64,000 nt of DNA, taken from IMG/VR virus record IMGVR_UViG_3300031718_000109, positions 1 to 64,000 of that record; one strand, 5' to 3'. The DNA comes from a virus. Below are positions 25,869 through 36,000 of this stretch, one piece after another; within the stretch, counting starts at the first letter, position 1; each line of letters starts with the position of its first letter. The position numbers and the translations under genes are program-made. Under the pieces are notes generated by a model. That model saw only the letters and a program-made list of their open reading frames with translations, was not told the DNA's origin and made no database searches.

Positions 25869-25896
25869 AGCTCACTCCTTCAATCAATAGGGGATG

Positions 25897-26172
25897 TCAC
25901 ACCTTGAAGGTCTCTTCGCCACACCGGTGGCAGACCTTCGTCCACGTGTTCCAAAGCCACTTGCAGCTAGGGCACTTACGGCCCTTCTGCGTCCCGAACG
26001 CCTGCGTACCAGAAGCGTCAATCAGGCCGGTCTCACCGAACTGACCCGACTCAATAGCACCCGCATGCCGATCACTCACCGTCACATACCCGCCCGGCTT
26101 AGACGCCGTATACCGGGTACCGTCCTTACAATCCAAACCCTTACAGCCAGGCGGCAACTGCACCTTAACCAT
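25897..26172 (-). CDS. small zinc-ribbon head protein
   Basis: The 91-residue protein has a beta-rich N-terminus (KVQLPPGCKGLDCKDGTRY) and a C-terminal zinc ribbon CPSC...CHRC. It lies two genes from the decoration-type genes and may be a connector or structural cap protein. Unassigned. Confidence 0.5.
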   Translation of the reverse strand: MVKVQLPPGCKGLDCKDGTRYTASKPGGYVTVSDRHAGAIESGQFGETGLIDASGTQAFGTQKGRKCPSCKWLWNTWTKVCHRCGEETFKV

Positions 26173-26184
26173 CGCGACCTCCTA

Positions 26185-26544
26185 CTACTTCGGCAGCACC
26201 CACACCGAAACCGTGTGAGCAATCGTGTCCGGATTGGTGGCGAAGACCTGGACGTACTTGCTCGGGTAGTTGTTGGTGGTACTTGCGCCGACGGAAAGGG
26301 GGCCCGTGTATTCGACCCCGACGCCGAGAATCGGCAGATTATAGTGCTCGCCATCCAGGCTGCTGAACAAACTCACCCCGATCCCGCTGGGGTAGTTGAT
26401 AGCCTCACCAACACTGACCTGCATGGCGTAGTGTGCGGCCGGTTCAGGCAACTGAAACGTAGCAATCGCCACGTTAGTGTCCGTTCCAGCTGGAACGGAC
26501 ACGATGTCCGCAACCTTCGTTACATCATTAAGGGGGATTTCCAT
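26185..26544 (-). CDS. beta-rich virion protein (possible decoration protein)
   Basis: The ATG at 26544 follows TAGGAG and gives 119 residues, beta-rich throughout (TNVAIATFQLPEPAAHYAMQV, TVSVWVLP). It is one of four similar-sized Thr/Gly/Ala-rich genes between the connector genes and the capsid, which suggests capsid surface or head-fibre proteins. Confidence 0.5.
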   Translation of the reverse strand: MEIPLNDVTKVADIVSVPAGTDTNVAIATFQLPEPAAHYAMQVSVGEAINYPSGIGVSLFSSLDGEHYNLPILGVGVEYTGPLSVGASTTNNYPSKYVQVFATNPDTIAHTVSVWVLPK

Positions 26545-26549
26545 GGCTC

Positions 26550-26864
26550 CTACTGTGCGCTTGAAACAAGCCAGCTGACAGCGCCGCTGATGGTGCCGCC
26601 GGTGGCCACAATAACGCTCAACGTCGTACCCTTTGACCCGGGAAACGTTGGGATCGTTACCGGCGGCGCGCCGGTCGGGATAGCGAAACCGTTGATCTGA
26701 CCCGTTTGACTCGCAGTCACTCCGGCCGCCACGTAGATCGTGGCGCCGCACGTGTTACTGATGACCACCGCACCGACACCCGGCGGCACCGTACACAGCT
26801 GGGCGGCCACAGTCGTACTCAGCGCCGGAAGGCTGCTGCCGGTAAGGGAACCGCCGTCGATCAT
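26550..26864 (-). CDS. small beta-rich virion protein
   Basis: The 104-residue protein lacks strong charges and consists of beta strands (VPPGVGAVVISNTCGATIYVAAG). It overlaps the upstream stop (TAATG). It probably forms a small capsid-surface or fibre-knob subunit together with its neighbours; no family match. Confidence 0.5.
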   Translation of the reverse strand: MIDGGSLTGSSLPALSTTVAAQLCTVPPGVGAVVISNTCGATIYVAAGVTASQTGQINGFAIPTGAPPVTIPTFPGSKGTTLSVIVATGGTISGAVSWLVSSAQ

Positions 26865-27634
26865 TAGTTGACTCCGACCCAGTACGCAAACGCGTTGGTC
26901 GCGCTGTTGCTCGCCACAGTCAGTGACGTCGGGATAGTCGTGGTGTTACCAGTGGTGTTCACGGCGAACGGGAACTTAGCTGCCGTGTTACCGAACGTGG
27001 TGAGCGAGCCCATGAACTGCGGGCCCGTCGTGGCTGCGCCCTGCCCGGTGAAACAGCTAAGGACCGGCAGCGTGGTGCCCGCGTTGAACGAGAACGCAGC
27101 CCAGTAGTTACCGCCGCCCGCAGGCACCGTGTACGCCGCCGTAAGCGGCGCCTGAATCGGGCCGGTGTTGGTACCGATGGCCGTGGTCAGGTCCGCCGTG
27201 ATACCCACGCGCGCACCCGCGAAGGTGTACAGGCCGCCGAAGTTCTGCCCCGAGGTCGCACCGGAAGCTGCGGTAGCGATACGGAACCACAGGTTCGTGA
27301 CAACGGTGCCGCCCTGAAGCACCAGCTTCGCCAGGTACAGAGTGCCACCGGTAGTAACACCGCCGCCGGTCTGCTGCCCCTGGACGTATGGGAAGTCCCA
27401 CGCCAGCAGACCTGCGGAGCTAGGCGTCATCGCCTCGTTGAAGTCGTTCGCGGGCGCGGCCCCCATAGAAATGGCGCCGTTAGCCGCGAACGAACCGTTG
27501 ACCGTGACCGTCGAGCCCGGGTCTGCCGTGAACGTGGAGCCCGCCCGCATCTCAACGGTCGCGTCCTCCCACACATTCGACAATTCGAGCCGAGTGCCGA
27601 ACGGGGCCGTGAAGCCCGCATCAGCATCAGGCAT
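26864..27634 (-). CDS. head-fibre-like virion protein
   Basis: Starting at the ATG at 27634 (GGGAGAG upstream) gives 256 residues. The N-terminus is repetitive (EDATVEMRAGSTFTADPGS, then VNGSFAANGAISM), a short fibre-like repeat. The rest is a beta-rich Gly/Thr/Ala domain. This layout fits a capsid or head fibre protein. Assignment is by composition and place. Confidence 0.5.
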   Translation of the reverse strand: MPDADAGFTAPFGTRLELSNVWEDATVEMRAGSTFTADPGSTVTVNGSFAANGAISMGAAPANDFNEAMTPSSAGLLAWDFPYVQGQQTGGGVTTGGTLYLAKLVLQGGTVVTNLWFRIATAASGATSGQNFGGLYTFAGARVGITADLTTAIGTNTGPIQAPLTAAYTVPAGGGNYWAAFSFNAGTTLPVLSCFTGQGAATTGPQFMGSLTTFGNTAAKFPFAVNTTGNTTTIPTSLTVASNSATNAFAYWVGVN

Positions 27635-27696
27635 ATGATCTCTCCCTTGCGAGAAGGGGGCCCAGCGCAAACCAGGCCCCACGACACTCGGAATGC

Positions 27697-28029
27697 TTAG
27701 ACGTTCACCGACACCGACGCCGGACCAGCCAACGAAGACGTCAGCGTGGAGCTCGATGCCGCGATGGCGTAGATGTCAAAGTTCGTGGACGACTGAAGCG
27801 CACCGAACCCGTTGATCGTCACCTGCGCGCCCGCAGGCACCCGCAGACCGGTGGAAGCAGTCACAGTGGACTGGCCGATGAACATGGTGTTAGGGCCCGT
27901 GTTCACCACGGTCACATCACCGATCGTGACGCCGGTGGGGATGCCGGAGGCATCCGAGTCGAAGATGAGGGTGGCGGTGCTCAGCACGGATGCCTTCTGC
28001 GTCGCTACCCCGGTGGCGAAAATGCCCAT
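27697..28029 (-). CDS. small beta-rich protein next to capsid (possible decoration protein)
   Basis: The 110-residue product (MGIFATGVATQKASVLSTAT...) has AAAGGAA upstream and follows the capsid gene across a strong hairpin. It resembles the 26550 product in tone (TVVNTGPNTMFIGQ, LRVPAGAQVTI). A short secreted-looking Ala/Thr-rich beta sandwich next to the capsid gene suggests a decoration protein. Confidence 0.55.
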   Translation of the reverse strand: MGIFATGVATQKASVLSTATLIFDSDASGIPTGVTIGDVTVVNTGPNTMFIGQSTVTASTGLRVPAGAQVTINGFGALQSSTNFDIYAIAASSSTLTSSLAGPASVSVNV

Positions 28030-28050
28030 GCGTGTTCCTTTCCAGGCATG

Positions 28051-28088
28051 ACAGCGCCCCCGGCACCTCAAAGTGCCGGGGGCGCTGT
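28051..28088 (-). terminator. strong hairpin after capsid gene
   Basis: A 16-bp perfect stem (ACAGCGCCCCCGGCAC with its complement) encloses a six-base loop right after the capsid stop. There is no U tract. It may partly terminate or protect the 3' end of the capsid message and so set capsid excess over downstream genes. Confidence 0.7.
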
Positions 28089-28091
28089 GGA

Positions 28092-29903
28092 CTAGCTGAA
28101 GGGGGTGGTGTCCGAGACCTGGAGGCCCTGGAGGATGCCCGAGTACTGCGGGGCGTGCGCACACAAAGCCCCGTACATGAAGATCGAGTACCGGAACGTG
28201 GCGTCGATCACAGGCCATGCGATCGACACGTAGTCCTGCACCATCGTCATCTCCCACGCGTTGGACACGTTGGTCCAGGTCTGCGGGAGCTGGTACGTCA
28301 TGAGCATCGCGGTGCCCTGCGTCAACCAGGGGTGCACCACCATCTTCAAGACGGACCGGGTGATGGGGTTCTGGAACTCCGAGACGGCCGCGCCGACGCG
28401 GACTCCGGCGACGTCCGCCTGATCAATGAACAGCCGGTACGCGGTGGCGGAGCCCTGGCTGATGACGTCGTTGGACAGGCGCATGATGTCGCCGCCCTCA
28501 CCGACGATCTCCGCCGGGTCCGCACGGAACGCACCCGGGTTGTTGGACCCGGAGTTGTCCCACAGCTGCTGGAGCGCCGTGTAGATGGCGTTGTAGCTCA
28601 GGTGGGTGCCAACCGACTGGTTGATGTACCCGCCCTGCCAGCCCGCCGGGTAGACGCCGTTGGCAGACTTACCCGTCAACGTCGGAATGATCCCCTCCAT
28701 GCGGGTGTCCGAGCCGGTGCCGGTGTCAGACGCCGGGGGAGTCACCGTAGCGGGCAGCGAGGCGAACCCCTGGAGGGTGTACTTCACGCCGCCGACGTTG
28801 GAGGCCAGCAGGTAGTAGCTGGTGCCGTCGTACCCGTAGATGTTGTACGACTGCGCACCGGCCACCGCCGGGATGGTCACGTCCACAACCTGACCGGCGG
28901 CCACCGTGAACGTGGTGGACGCGGTGGAGACGGCGGTGGAGCCGTAGTAGTTGGTGGCGGCGACCTTCACGGCCTGAAGGGTGGTGTTGAGCGCAGTCTC
29001 GTTGGAGCCTGCGGTGCGCACCGTGGCGGTAGGCGTGCCGGGGGTGGCCAGGTTAGTGGCCGTGGCCGACAGCATCTGGTATTCCTCGCCGAGCATCATC
29101 TCCTGTAGCAAGATGAGATTAGCAAGGGCTGAAATATCCTCGAACCCTTGCCCGGCGAACTGCGCAAGCCAAGACAGGGACTCAGTCAAACCGAAGAAAC
29201 GGTAAGGAATATTGAGCTGCACCTGGGTCTGCGAGCCCGCACCGGGAATGTTCAACGGCCACGTAGTGGACGCCAACGTACCGGTGGACTGCACCAGCTC
29301 CGGGATAGAGATGTCAATGACACCCTGGCCGCCGGTCTGCGAACCGGAGATACCGGTGAACGTCCGCTCAATGCGGCTGGTGCCCTGACCCGCAGGACGC
29401 GGCAGCTTGTTGCGGAACACCGTGTACACCGGGTAGATCAACCGGCTTGGCGCCAGCAGATCAAACGGCACCAGGCCGTAGGAGGTGCCGATGCCGAGGT
29501 TACCGGCGGTAAAGCTACGGGTCAGGTCAGGATTGCCGATCGCGCCGACAATCTGCTGCAACTGCTCGTTCATCGACGGCGCGGACAGCGCGGTCTTCAA
29601 GTTGCCGAACTGGTTGAGGAAGTCACCGTTGAGGGACTTCACGACCGAGTTGCGGTCGGTGTACCCACGGTTGGTCTCAGTGCGCAGCTCAATGGCTGCC
29701 TGCTGGGCCTTGGTGGTGACGATCAGGGGGTCAGACAGCGGCGCGTTGCCGGTGCCGACGTAACCGGCGCCCTTGACGAGCTCAGGCATCTTGGCCTTGA
29801 GCATGTCTCCGGTGCGGTTGTAGCGGTGTGCCTCAGCGGCAGCCGCCCGGGTCGCATTCCCCGCCTGCGGGGGTGCGTCCTCCATGGTCAGGATCTCAGC
29901 CAC
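28092..29903 (-). CDS. major capsid protein with inserted Ig/FN3-like domain
   Basis: The 603-residue protein has the size, place and outline of an HK97-fold capsid protein: an N-terminal delta-like helical region (1-110), PSRLIYPVYTVFRNKLPR near 152 (a typical N-arm/E-loop motif of actinophage capsids), and a C-terminal part with NDVISQGSATAYRLFIDQADV and MVVHPWLT. About residues 288-395 (VKVAATNYYGSTAVST...SYNIYGYDG...) look like an inserted fibronectin type 3 domain, probably displayed on the shell. The gene follows the protease-scaffold gene. Confidence 0.85.
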   Translation of the reverse strand: MAEILTMEDAPPQAGNATRAAAAEAHRYNRTGDMLKAKMPELVKGAGYVGTGNAPLSDPLIVTTKAQQAAIELRTETNRGYTDRNSVVKSLNGDFLNQFGNLKTALSAPSMNEQLQQIVGAIGNPDLTRSFTAGNLGIGTSYGLVPFDLLAPSRLIYPVYTVFRNKLPRPAGQGTSRIERTFTGISGSQTGGQGVIDISIPELVQSTGTLASTTWPLNIPGAGSQTQVQLNIPYRFFGLTESLSWLAQFAGQGFEDISALANLILLQEMMLGEEYQMLSATATNLATPGTPTATVRTAGSNETALNTTLQAVKVAATNYYGSTAVSTASTTFTVAAGQVVDVTIPAVAGAQSYNIYGYDGTSYYLLASNVGGVKYTLQGFASLPATVTPPASDTGTGSDTRMEGIIPTLTGKSANGVYPAGWQGGYINQSVGTHLSYNAIYTALQQLWDNSGSNNPGAFRADPAEIVGEGGDIMRLSNDVISQGSATAYRLFIDQADVAGVRVGAAVSEFQNPITRSVLKMVVHPWLTQGTAMLMTYQLPQTWTNVSNAWEMTMVQDYVSIAWPVIDATFRYSIFMYGALCAHAPQYSGILQGLQVSDTTPFS

Positions 29904-29941
29904 GGAGTACTCCTTTCAATGGCACTTACGGACAAACGGGT

Positions 29942-32785
29942 TTAGATGCCGTTCATCTCGTACAACTTGGCCCAAGCGCGCTCACGCGTCGCCGGGTCGG
30001 GATCGTTGCGTGCATCACCCATAAGGGCCTGCATGAGTGCCGCTTGCGTCCGCTCCGCAGACTCAGCGACGGTCCAACCCGCCGGGCTGGTGCTCTTAAA
30101 CACGCCTTGCGGCCGAGACAACGTGACACCCTTGAACGCCTGCACGGACGGATCCGGCAGATCACACAACGCGTCCACGGTCTTAGCCAGCTTCTTGTTG
30201 CGCTTGCGCTCAGCCTTAAGCTCAGCTTCCATGTCAGCGAGCTTTGCGAGGAGACCTCCGGTGACCTCTGCTACCGCCGACTTGATGATCTCCACGTCCA
30301 GCGTCGCCGCCTTCTGCACCGCCTCCGGAGCGGCGGGCGTGGGCCCGCCGTCGGTAGCCTCAACCGGGCTCTCCGTGGCGTCCTGCGCGGCTGCTGGCGC
30401 TTGCGTGGGGGTCTTGATGGGCTTGGCTGCCTTCCCCGCCGGGGCTGGCACCGGGCGGGCGCCCTGCGGCGCCTCACCACCCAACCCGGGTCCCGCGCCC
30501 ATCGGGCACAGATCCGGGAACGTGTTCGCAATGTGATCGTGCAGCACCTGCATAGCCTGCCGGGCATTATCACGCTGCGTGTTGGTGTAGAAAGTGCGCT
30601 GCGGCGCCCCGGTAGGCACCGGCGCCGGAAGAATCGCCGTCGTCTTGTTGCTCGGCGACTGCGCCGCACGCCCGGCCGTCTGGTAGCCCTGGTTAAACTG
30701 CGCCGCACTGATGGAGTCAGACGGCACCGCGTGCGTGTTAGGGCCGTCATACGACACCCCGGGCTTGGAGTGCCCTGCCGTGAGCACCGGACGGTGGAAC
30801 GCACCCGGCTTAAGCTCCGTGGGGTTGGGGAACGTACCAGGGCCCGGGTTGGCGTCCTGGAACGACTTGTGCGCCTCCAACGCCAAATCCAGGTACGTGT
30901 TCAAGTCCATAGCCTTGATCACACCCGCGTGCCGGAGCATGTCCGCGCTGGCGCGGGCGTCCTCAAACCCGCCGCCGTACACCGCGTTCTCCGCCTTCTG
31001 AGACCAGTACGTCAGATCCAGAGCCGGGAACGTAGTAGTGGGGTGGCACTTGGAGGCGTCCTCCGGGTGAAACCCGGGGCACAGCAGATCATGCAACGCG
31101 CCCAGCTGATACGGGGCGCCCGTGGACTTGATCCGCTGCGCGGTCTTCATCTCCAAGTACGGCCCATCCGGGGTCGTCGGGATGCGCATATCGTGCTCCA
31201 GCGCCTCAATCGCAGGCCCATCCGGCTCACGGTGCGCAGGCACCGGGCTGATGCCGCCCTCACTGACCGCACCGGCGGTAGGAGTGGGCTTAGACGCCTT
31301 AGTGGCCTTAGGCAGCTTCGCGTTGCAGTTCTCGCACCGCTTCAGCTTGGAGTCCGCGTGGTAGTTCTTCCCGCAGCCGGAGCACGTCTTACCGCCGGTC
31401 TTCTCCACCTCAGGTTCTGCTACCTCCGCAGCCTCCGGGGCGTCAGCCTTCTTAGCGGACCCGGGCTTGACCTTAGCCTCGCTGCCGTCGTCGTCCTCCT
31501 CGGACCCAGGCTTATCGGTGTCCTTGCCGTCACCGTCAGAGTCCTTGCCGTCAATAGGCGGCGCAGCCCCCGGGAAAGGCTTCTTGCCCTTACCCTTCTC
31601 GATGTCGATCTGGAACTCGGTACCGCCCTGAGCTAGGACTGCTTCAGTCAGCGCCTTAGCAACCGCCGGATCAATCCCGGAGATGTCCACCCCAAACAGC
31701 TCAGTGAGCTTAGCGCCCGCAGTCACAGGAGCGTGCGCCTTGTCCGACTTCATGGGAGCCGCGTCGCCCTCCTGCGCCGCCCCCTCGTTCTCATCCTCAC
31801 CGGCGTCCGGCTTCGCCTGGTCGTTCTGATCGTCAGGAGTGTCGTTCTTTACGACATCGACCACATTTTCACCCTTTCCCATGTCTTCCTTCCAGGCGTC
31901 CGGCAACTGCGCCACGAAGGCGTCACCCTTACGGTGAGCGATCGAGATGATCCGGTCCTTGATCTTCCCGGTGTCCTGGCCCTTAGCCCGCCCCAAACTC
32001 AGTGCCGCGTCATGCACATCCTTAGGCGTGACAATCGGGAACGAGCGGTCAGCGCCAGCGAAATCCGCAGCCGGGATCTTGTCGCGGTCCACCCCGCCGC
32101 CGACATCCGGATCCATCTGCCGCTTCACGACATCCGCTTCAAGGCCCTGCTTGAACGCCACCAGCTTCGCCAAATCAGCCGGAGAGAACGACACCGACAC
32201 ATCATTCGGCAACTCCACCGTAGTGAACGCCGGGGCCTGGTCACTGATACCGCACAGCTTCCCAGTGAACTGCGCCCCGTCACCGGCAGCGGACTTAGCC
32301 AGCTCCAGGTAAGAGGACTTGTTAGACGGCCGGTCCACGATGGACAGCTCCACCAGCTGGCCGCCCATGATGATGCCGTTACGGGCCTTACCCGTAGGGT
32401 CCCGCTTGATGACCGGGGCGGCGATACCTACGCTGTAGGCGCGCAGCACCCCCTTCTCCACCAGCCGCGCGGCCACCGGGTCCACGATCACGGACTTCAC
32501 CCAGTGCTTGCCGTCACCGTCACGGTCAATGTCCACCTGGAGGCCCTTGCCGACGGGCCGCTGAGGATCATGGGACATACGGACGTTGCCGCCGGTGTCC
32601 AGCCATTCAGCCAACGCCTTCGCGGACCAATCCGCATCAACGATCTGCGAATCACTATCTACCGTGCCGTCCGTAGCCACACCCTTAACAACCAAGTCCC
32701 CGTCCTCGTCCCGCTCCATCTTCTCGATGGGGAAACTGAACCGGACCATGTCATCGGATGGCGAGGCGGCATATGTCGTAGCCAC
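29942..32785 (-). CDS. prohead protease fused to scaffold, with zinc ribbon
   Basis: The 947-residue protein starts with a GTG after AGGGAG. Its first 165 residues are an S78/U35-type prohead protease: NVRMSHD (His72), LRAYSVGI (Ser118) and LVELSIVDRP (Glu147/Asp151). The remainder is scaffold-like: acidic, Pro/Ala/Gly-rich with a CxxC...CxxC zinc ribbon at Cys468/471/484/487, a segment with NMRIPTTPDGPYLEMKTAQ-type order, and a C-terminal coiled coil (about 855-895) ahead of a capsid-binding end. It would cleave itself and the capsid N-terminus after assembly. Confidence 0.8.
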   Translation of the reverse strand: MATTYAASPSDDMVRFSFPIEKMERDEDGDLVVKGVATDGTVDSDSQIVDADWSAKALAEWLDTGGNVRMSHDPQRPVGKGLQVDIDRDGDGKHWVKSVIVDPVAARLVEKGVLRAYSVGIAAPVIKRDPTGKARNGIIMGGQLVELSIVDRPSNKSSYLELAKSAAGDGAQFTGKLCGISDQAPAFTTVELPNDVSVSFSPADLAKLVAFKQGLEADVVKRQMDPDVGGGVDRDKIPAADFAGADRSFPIVTPKDVHDAALSLGRAKGQDTGKIKDRIISIAHRKGDAFVAQLPDAWKEDMGKGENVVDVVKNDTPDDQNDQAKPDAGEDENEGAAQEGDAAPMKSDKAHAPVTAGAKLTELFGVDISGIDPAVAKALTEAVLAQGGTEFQIDIEKGKGKKPFPGAAPPIDGKDSDGDGKDTDKPGSEEDDDGSEAKVKPGSAKKADAPEAAEVAEPEVEKTGGKTCSGCGKNYHADSKLKRCENCNAKLPKATKASKPTPTAGAVSEGGISPVPAHREPDGPAIEALEHDMRIPTTPDGPYLEMKTAQRIKSTGAPYQLGALHDLLCPGFHPEDASKCHPTTTFPALDLTYWSQKAENAVYGGGFEDARASADMLRHAGVIKAMDLNTYLDLALEAHKSFQDANPGPGTFPNPTELKPGAFHRPVLTAGHSKPGVSYDGPNTHAVPSDSISAAQFNQGYQTAGRAAQSPSNKTTAILPAPVPTGAPQRTFYTNTQRDNARQAMQVLHDHIANTFPDLCPMGAGPGLGGEAPQGARPVPAPAGKAAKPIKTPTQAPAAAQDATESPVEATDGGPTPAAPEAVQKAATLDVEIIKSAVAEVTGGLLAKLADMEAELKAERKRNKKLAKTVDALCDLPDPSVQAFKGVTLSRPQGVFKSTSPAGWTVAESAERTQAALMQALMGDARNDPDPATRERAWAKLYEMNGI

Positions 32786-32820
32786 ATAGCTCCCTAATTC
32801 AGCAATGCGGGCGCCGCCCG

Positions 32821-33033
32821 CTACAGGTCATAGTCGTCAACCGGCTCAAACTCCGTGTACACCAAAGTCCGTGCCACCCAGCCCTCATCAGTGGGCAGCA
32901 CATAGCCGCCGCCGGTGAGCACCGCGCCGTGCCGCAGCTTCACCGTGAGCCCCGCGCTTTCACACGCAGTTAACGCGGCGGCCACCCGCTCCAGCAGGTG
33001 GGCGGTGACCGCCGCGTTAGGCCGCTTAGGCAT
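32821..33033 (-). CDS. small protein between portal fusion and protease
   Basis: The 70-residue product starts at an ATG overlapping the end of the portal-fusion gene by eight bases. It is a small alpha/beta protein (LLERVAAALTACESAGLTVKL then a Trp-containing strand). Function unknown. Confidence 0.55.
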   Translation of the reverse strand: MPKRPNAAVTAHLLERVAAALTACESAGLTVKLRHGAVLTGGGYVLPTDEGWVARTLVYTEFEPVDDYDL

Positions 33034-36000
33034 CCCGGATGGTGCGCAGCAGGGCGTTCATGCTGCCGTGCAACTCATCACGCACCGCCGGGTTGTCCCG
33101 CAGATCCCCGGGGTTCCACCACGCCAGAGCTTCAACCTGGTCTCCGTCCGGGTCATCAGGGTTCGTCACCTGGTCGCGCCCGTCATGAATAGGGACATCC
33201 GTCTCATGCGCCACCGTCAGCGTGAACACCTGATAAACGCCGTTGGTGGAGGTGAACCCCAGCTTGAGTTCACCGTCCGGCAGGTGGCAGCCGGTTTCCT
33301 CCTGCCACTCACGGCTTGCGGCGTCAGCAGGGTGCTCACCCTCATCCAGGCGCCCGCCCGGCAGCTCCCAGGAGCCGCCAGCCGGGTCATCCTCCGTAAG
33401 AGCGCGCTGCAACATCAGCACGCGGCCGGTGTCCTTGGCGACGACTGCGAGTCCGGCGGCTGCCGGGCCTACTGACTTGTTGGCCGGGTCTGCGCCTTGG
33501 TGCACCTGGTAGGAGTGGGTTTCATCCCATGGGCCGCCGTTGGAGTCCACGAAGCCGACGTAGGCCATGTACGGCACCCCGGCCTGCTTGGCGGCCAGGT
33601 ACCGGTGATGACCGTCGATGATCTTCACTTCGGTTTCGCCGGGCTCCTGCACACAGATCCCCGGCTTGACCGGCTTGCCCCTCTTGAGGAGGTCAGCGAA
33701 GTGGGCGACACGGTCCGGCTGGTGTGACGCGGCCCACGTCTTGACGCCGCCCACATCCACCCGGTCCACAGCAACCTGGACGGGGCCGATCCAGCGGGTG
33801 TCATCCACCCACTTCAGAGCCTTAGCCGGGAAGTTATCCAGCATCAGGTTCTTCACATGCACCGCGTCCACCGGGTTAGGGTCACCCGGATCAGACGCAC
33901 CCTTGACCGCGCCGGGCGGTGAGGAACTACCCGGCTGCCCGGTACCCAGGCGCGCCATAGACGGCGCACCACCAGCCGGTCCGCCGCCCTGAGCCGCCGG
34001 AACACCCCGGCCTGGCGGCATCTCGGCATCATCCTCATCCGGCGGCGCGGTACGCACCCGGCGCCTAGGCTGCGCGCCGTCCCAACGCGGCGGCTCACCC
34101 CCCGCAGTAGACCCCGGCACACCACCCGGAACTTCAACACCGTCCACGTCATGCGCCGGAAGCACCCGGCCGCCGCCACCGGCAGCAACCTGATACTGCG
34201 TCACCTGACCGGACCCGGGCGGATCCACCCACACCTCCTGCCCGTTCAGTTCAACCCGCCGCGTAGCCTTAGCCACCAGGATCGCCTGCTCAACAGTCAG
34301 ACCCTTGGTCACGTCCTCATCAATAGACATAACCATCGCGGAATCAATATGACGTGGCCTCCAAGACGCAATGTCCCGGCCCTTGCGGTAATGCCGGGCC
34401 AGCGCAGCCAGCTCAGAATCCACCGCCCGGGACTTAGCCCACGCCGGGACCAGCTGAGCCACCACGTCTGCGGACACGTCCACCGGCTCCACGCTGACAC
34501 CGGGGTACCCGCCGCCCGCACGGATCTCCTGGTTAGCCAGATCAGCCACATCCTGACGGATCTGGTCCCGGGTCATAGCCCGCATACCCGCATCCGTAGG
34601 AATGTCCCCCAGGTAGTCAGCGCGCGCCGCCGCCGCGTCCTGCCGCATAGCAGTGATGTCATCCAGCTGCTGCCGGTAGTAGCCGGTAGCGTCCGGCAGC
34701 TGCGTGTTACTGCCCCACAAAGACGGGGAACCCGGCTCCACATACTCCAGAGAGCAGTGACAGTTGGGGCCGCCCGCGCACTGGCCGCCGAAGCCTCCGT
34801 CACCCGGGTAGCCGGGCAGGGAGTGGAACGTGTACACCTTGCCGTCCCGGTCAATACACGGCTTGCAGTGCTCCGCGTTCCCCAGATGCCAGATGATGCC
34901 GTACTCCGGGTTGGAGGCCTGCACGGTCTGCCCGAACGCCTGGTTGTAGGCGCCCGCAACCGTGTTCTCATACGCCGTCAACCTAGAGTTGAGCCAGTCC
35001 GTGCCCACCATGTTCAGTGCCGTGTACAGCAGCACGGACAGGAACGCCTGCTGGTTGTTAGCCCTGGTCTGCGCCGCACCGGACACATCGATCGGGTTGA
35101 CATCCGGATAGTCATTCGCCGCATCATGTGACGCCGCGTGCATAGCCTTTGCGTACCCGTCCGCCAGCACCCCGGTAGCCGCCGTCATAGCCGCCATATG
35201 CGTGATGTTCCCGGCCTGGTACTGCTCCACCGTGGAGCGCAGCGTGGAACGCACATGCGCCGCCGCCGCCAGCACCCGGGTGCTGCGCCGGGCCTGGTGC
35301 GCCGCCTGGAACTTACTGATCTGCGGCGCCGCCACCTTCCCGGAAGACGCCGGAGCGGAAGACGCAGACGGCTTACCCGCCGCGTTGGCTGCTGCTTCAG
35401 ATGCTGCGTGCCCCGGAGACTGCCCGGCGTTACCGGACGGCTTCCCGGCAGGCTTAGCGCCCGGCTTGGCGGGCGCGGGCTTAGCACCGGGCTTAGCCGG
35501 GGCTGCGCCTGGCGGGGTGGCGGTAGCGGGGGTGTTGGCGTCCGGCTGCTGCCCCGGGGCTGCCACGCCGGTAGTGAGCATCTGGCCCAGGGGAATGAAC
35601 CCCTGCATCGTCGCCCACCCCGGGTCAGAAGTTTCCGGCAGGCCCCACGGCTGCTTCCCCAGCGCCTCGCGGCCTTCATCAATGGAGGCGAGGCCTGCGC
35701 CGATTTGGGAGACCAGGAGGGTGGTGAGGGTTTCCTCGTCCTCATCCTCCTCCAGGCCTTCAAACGTGAACTGCATGTCTTCCTGGCCGCACACGTCCTG
35801 GAGGATCATGTTGAAGATAGAGGCCAGGAACTCCAGGGTAGGCTTCGTCGCTTTCCGCTCGTGAATACCCTGCGTGGCTTTTGCCATCTGGTTGGACGCG
35901 CCGGGGGAGACGGTGGAGGAGACCTTAGGCATGATGCCCAGCTCCATGGGCTGCACACTGAACGCCATGCAAACCTGGTTCATGACGATTTCATCGAACT

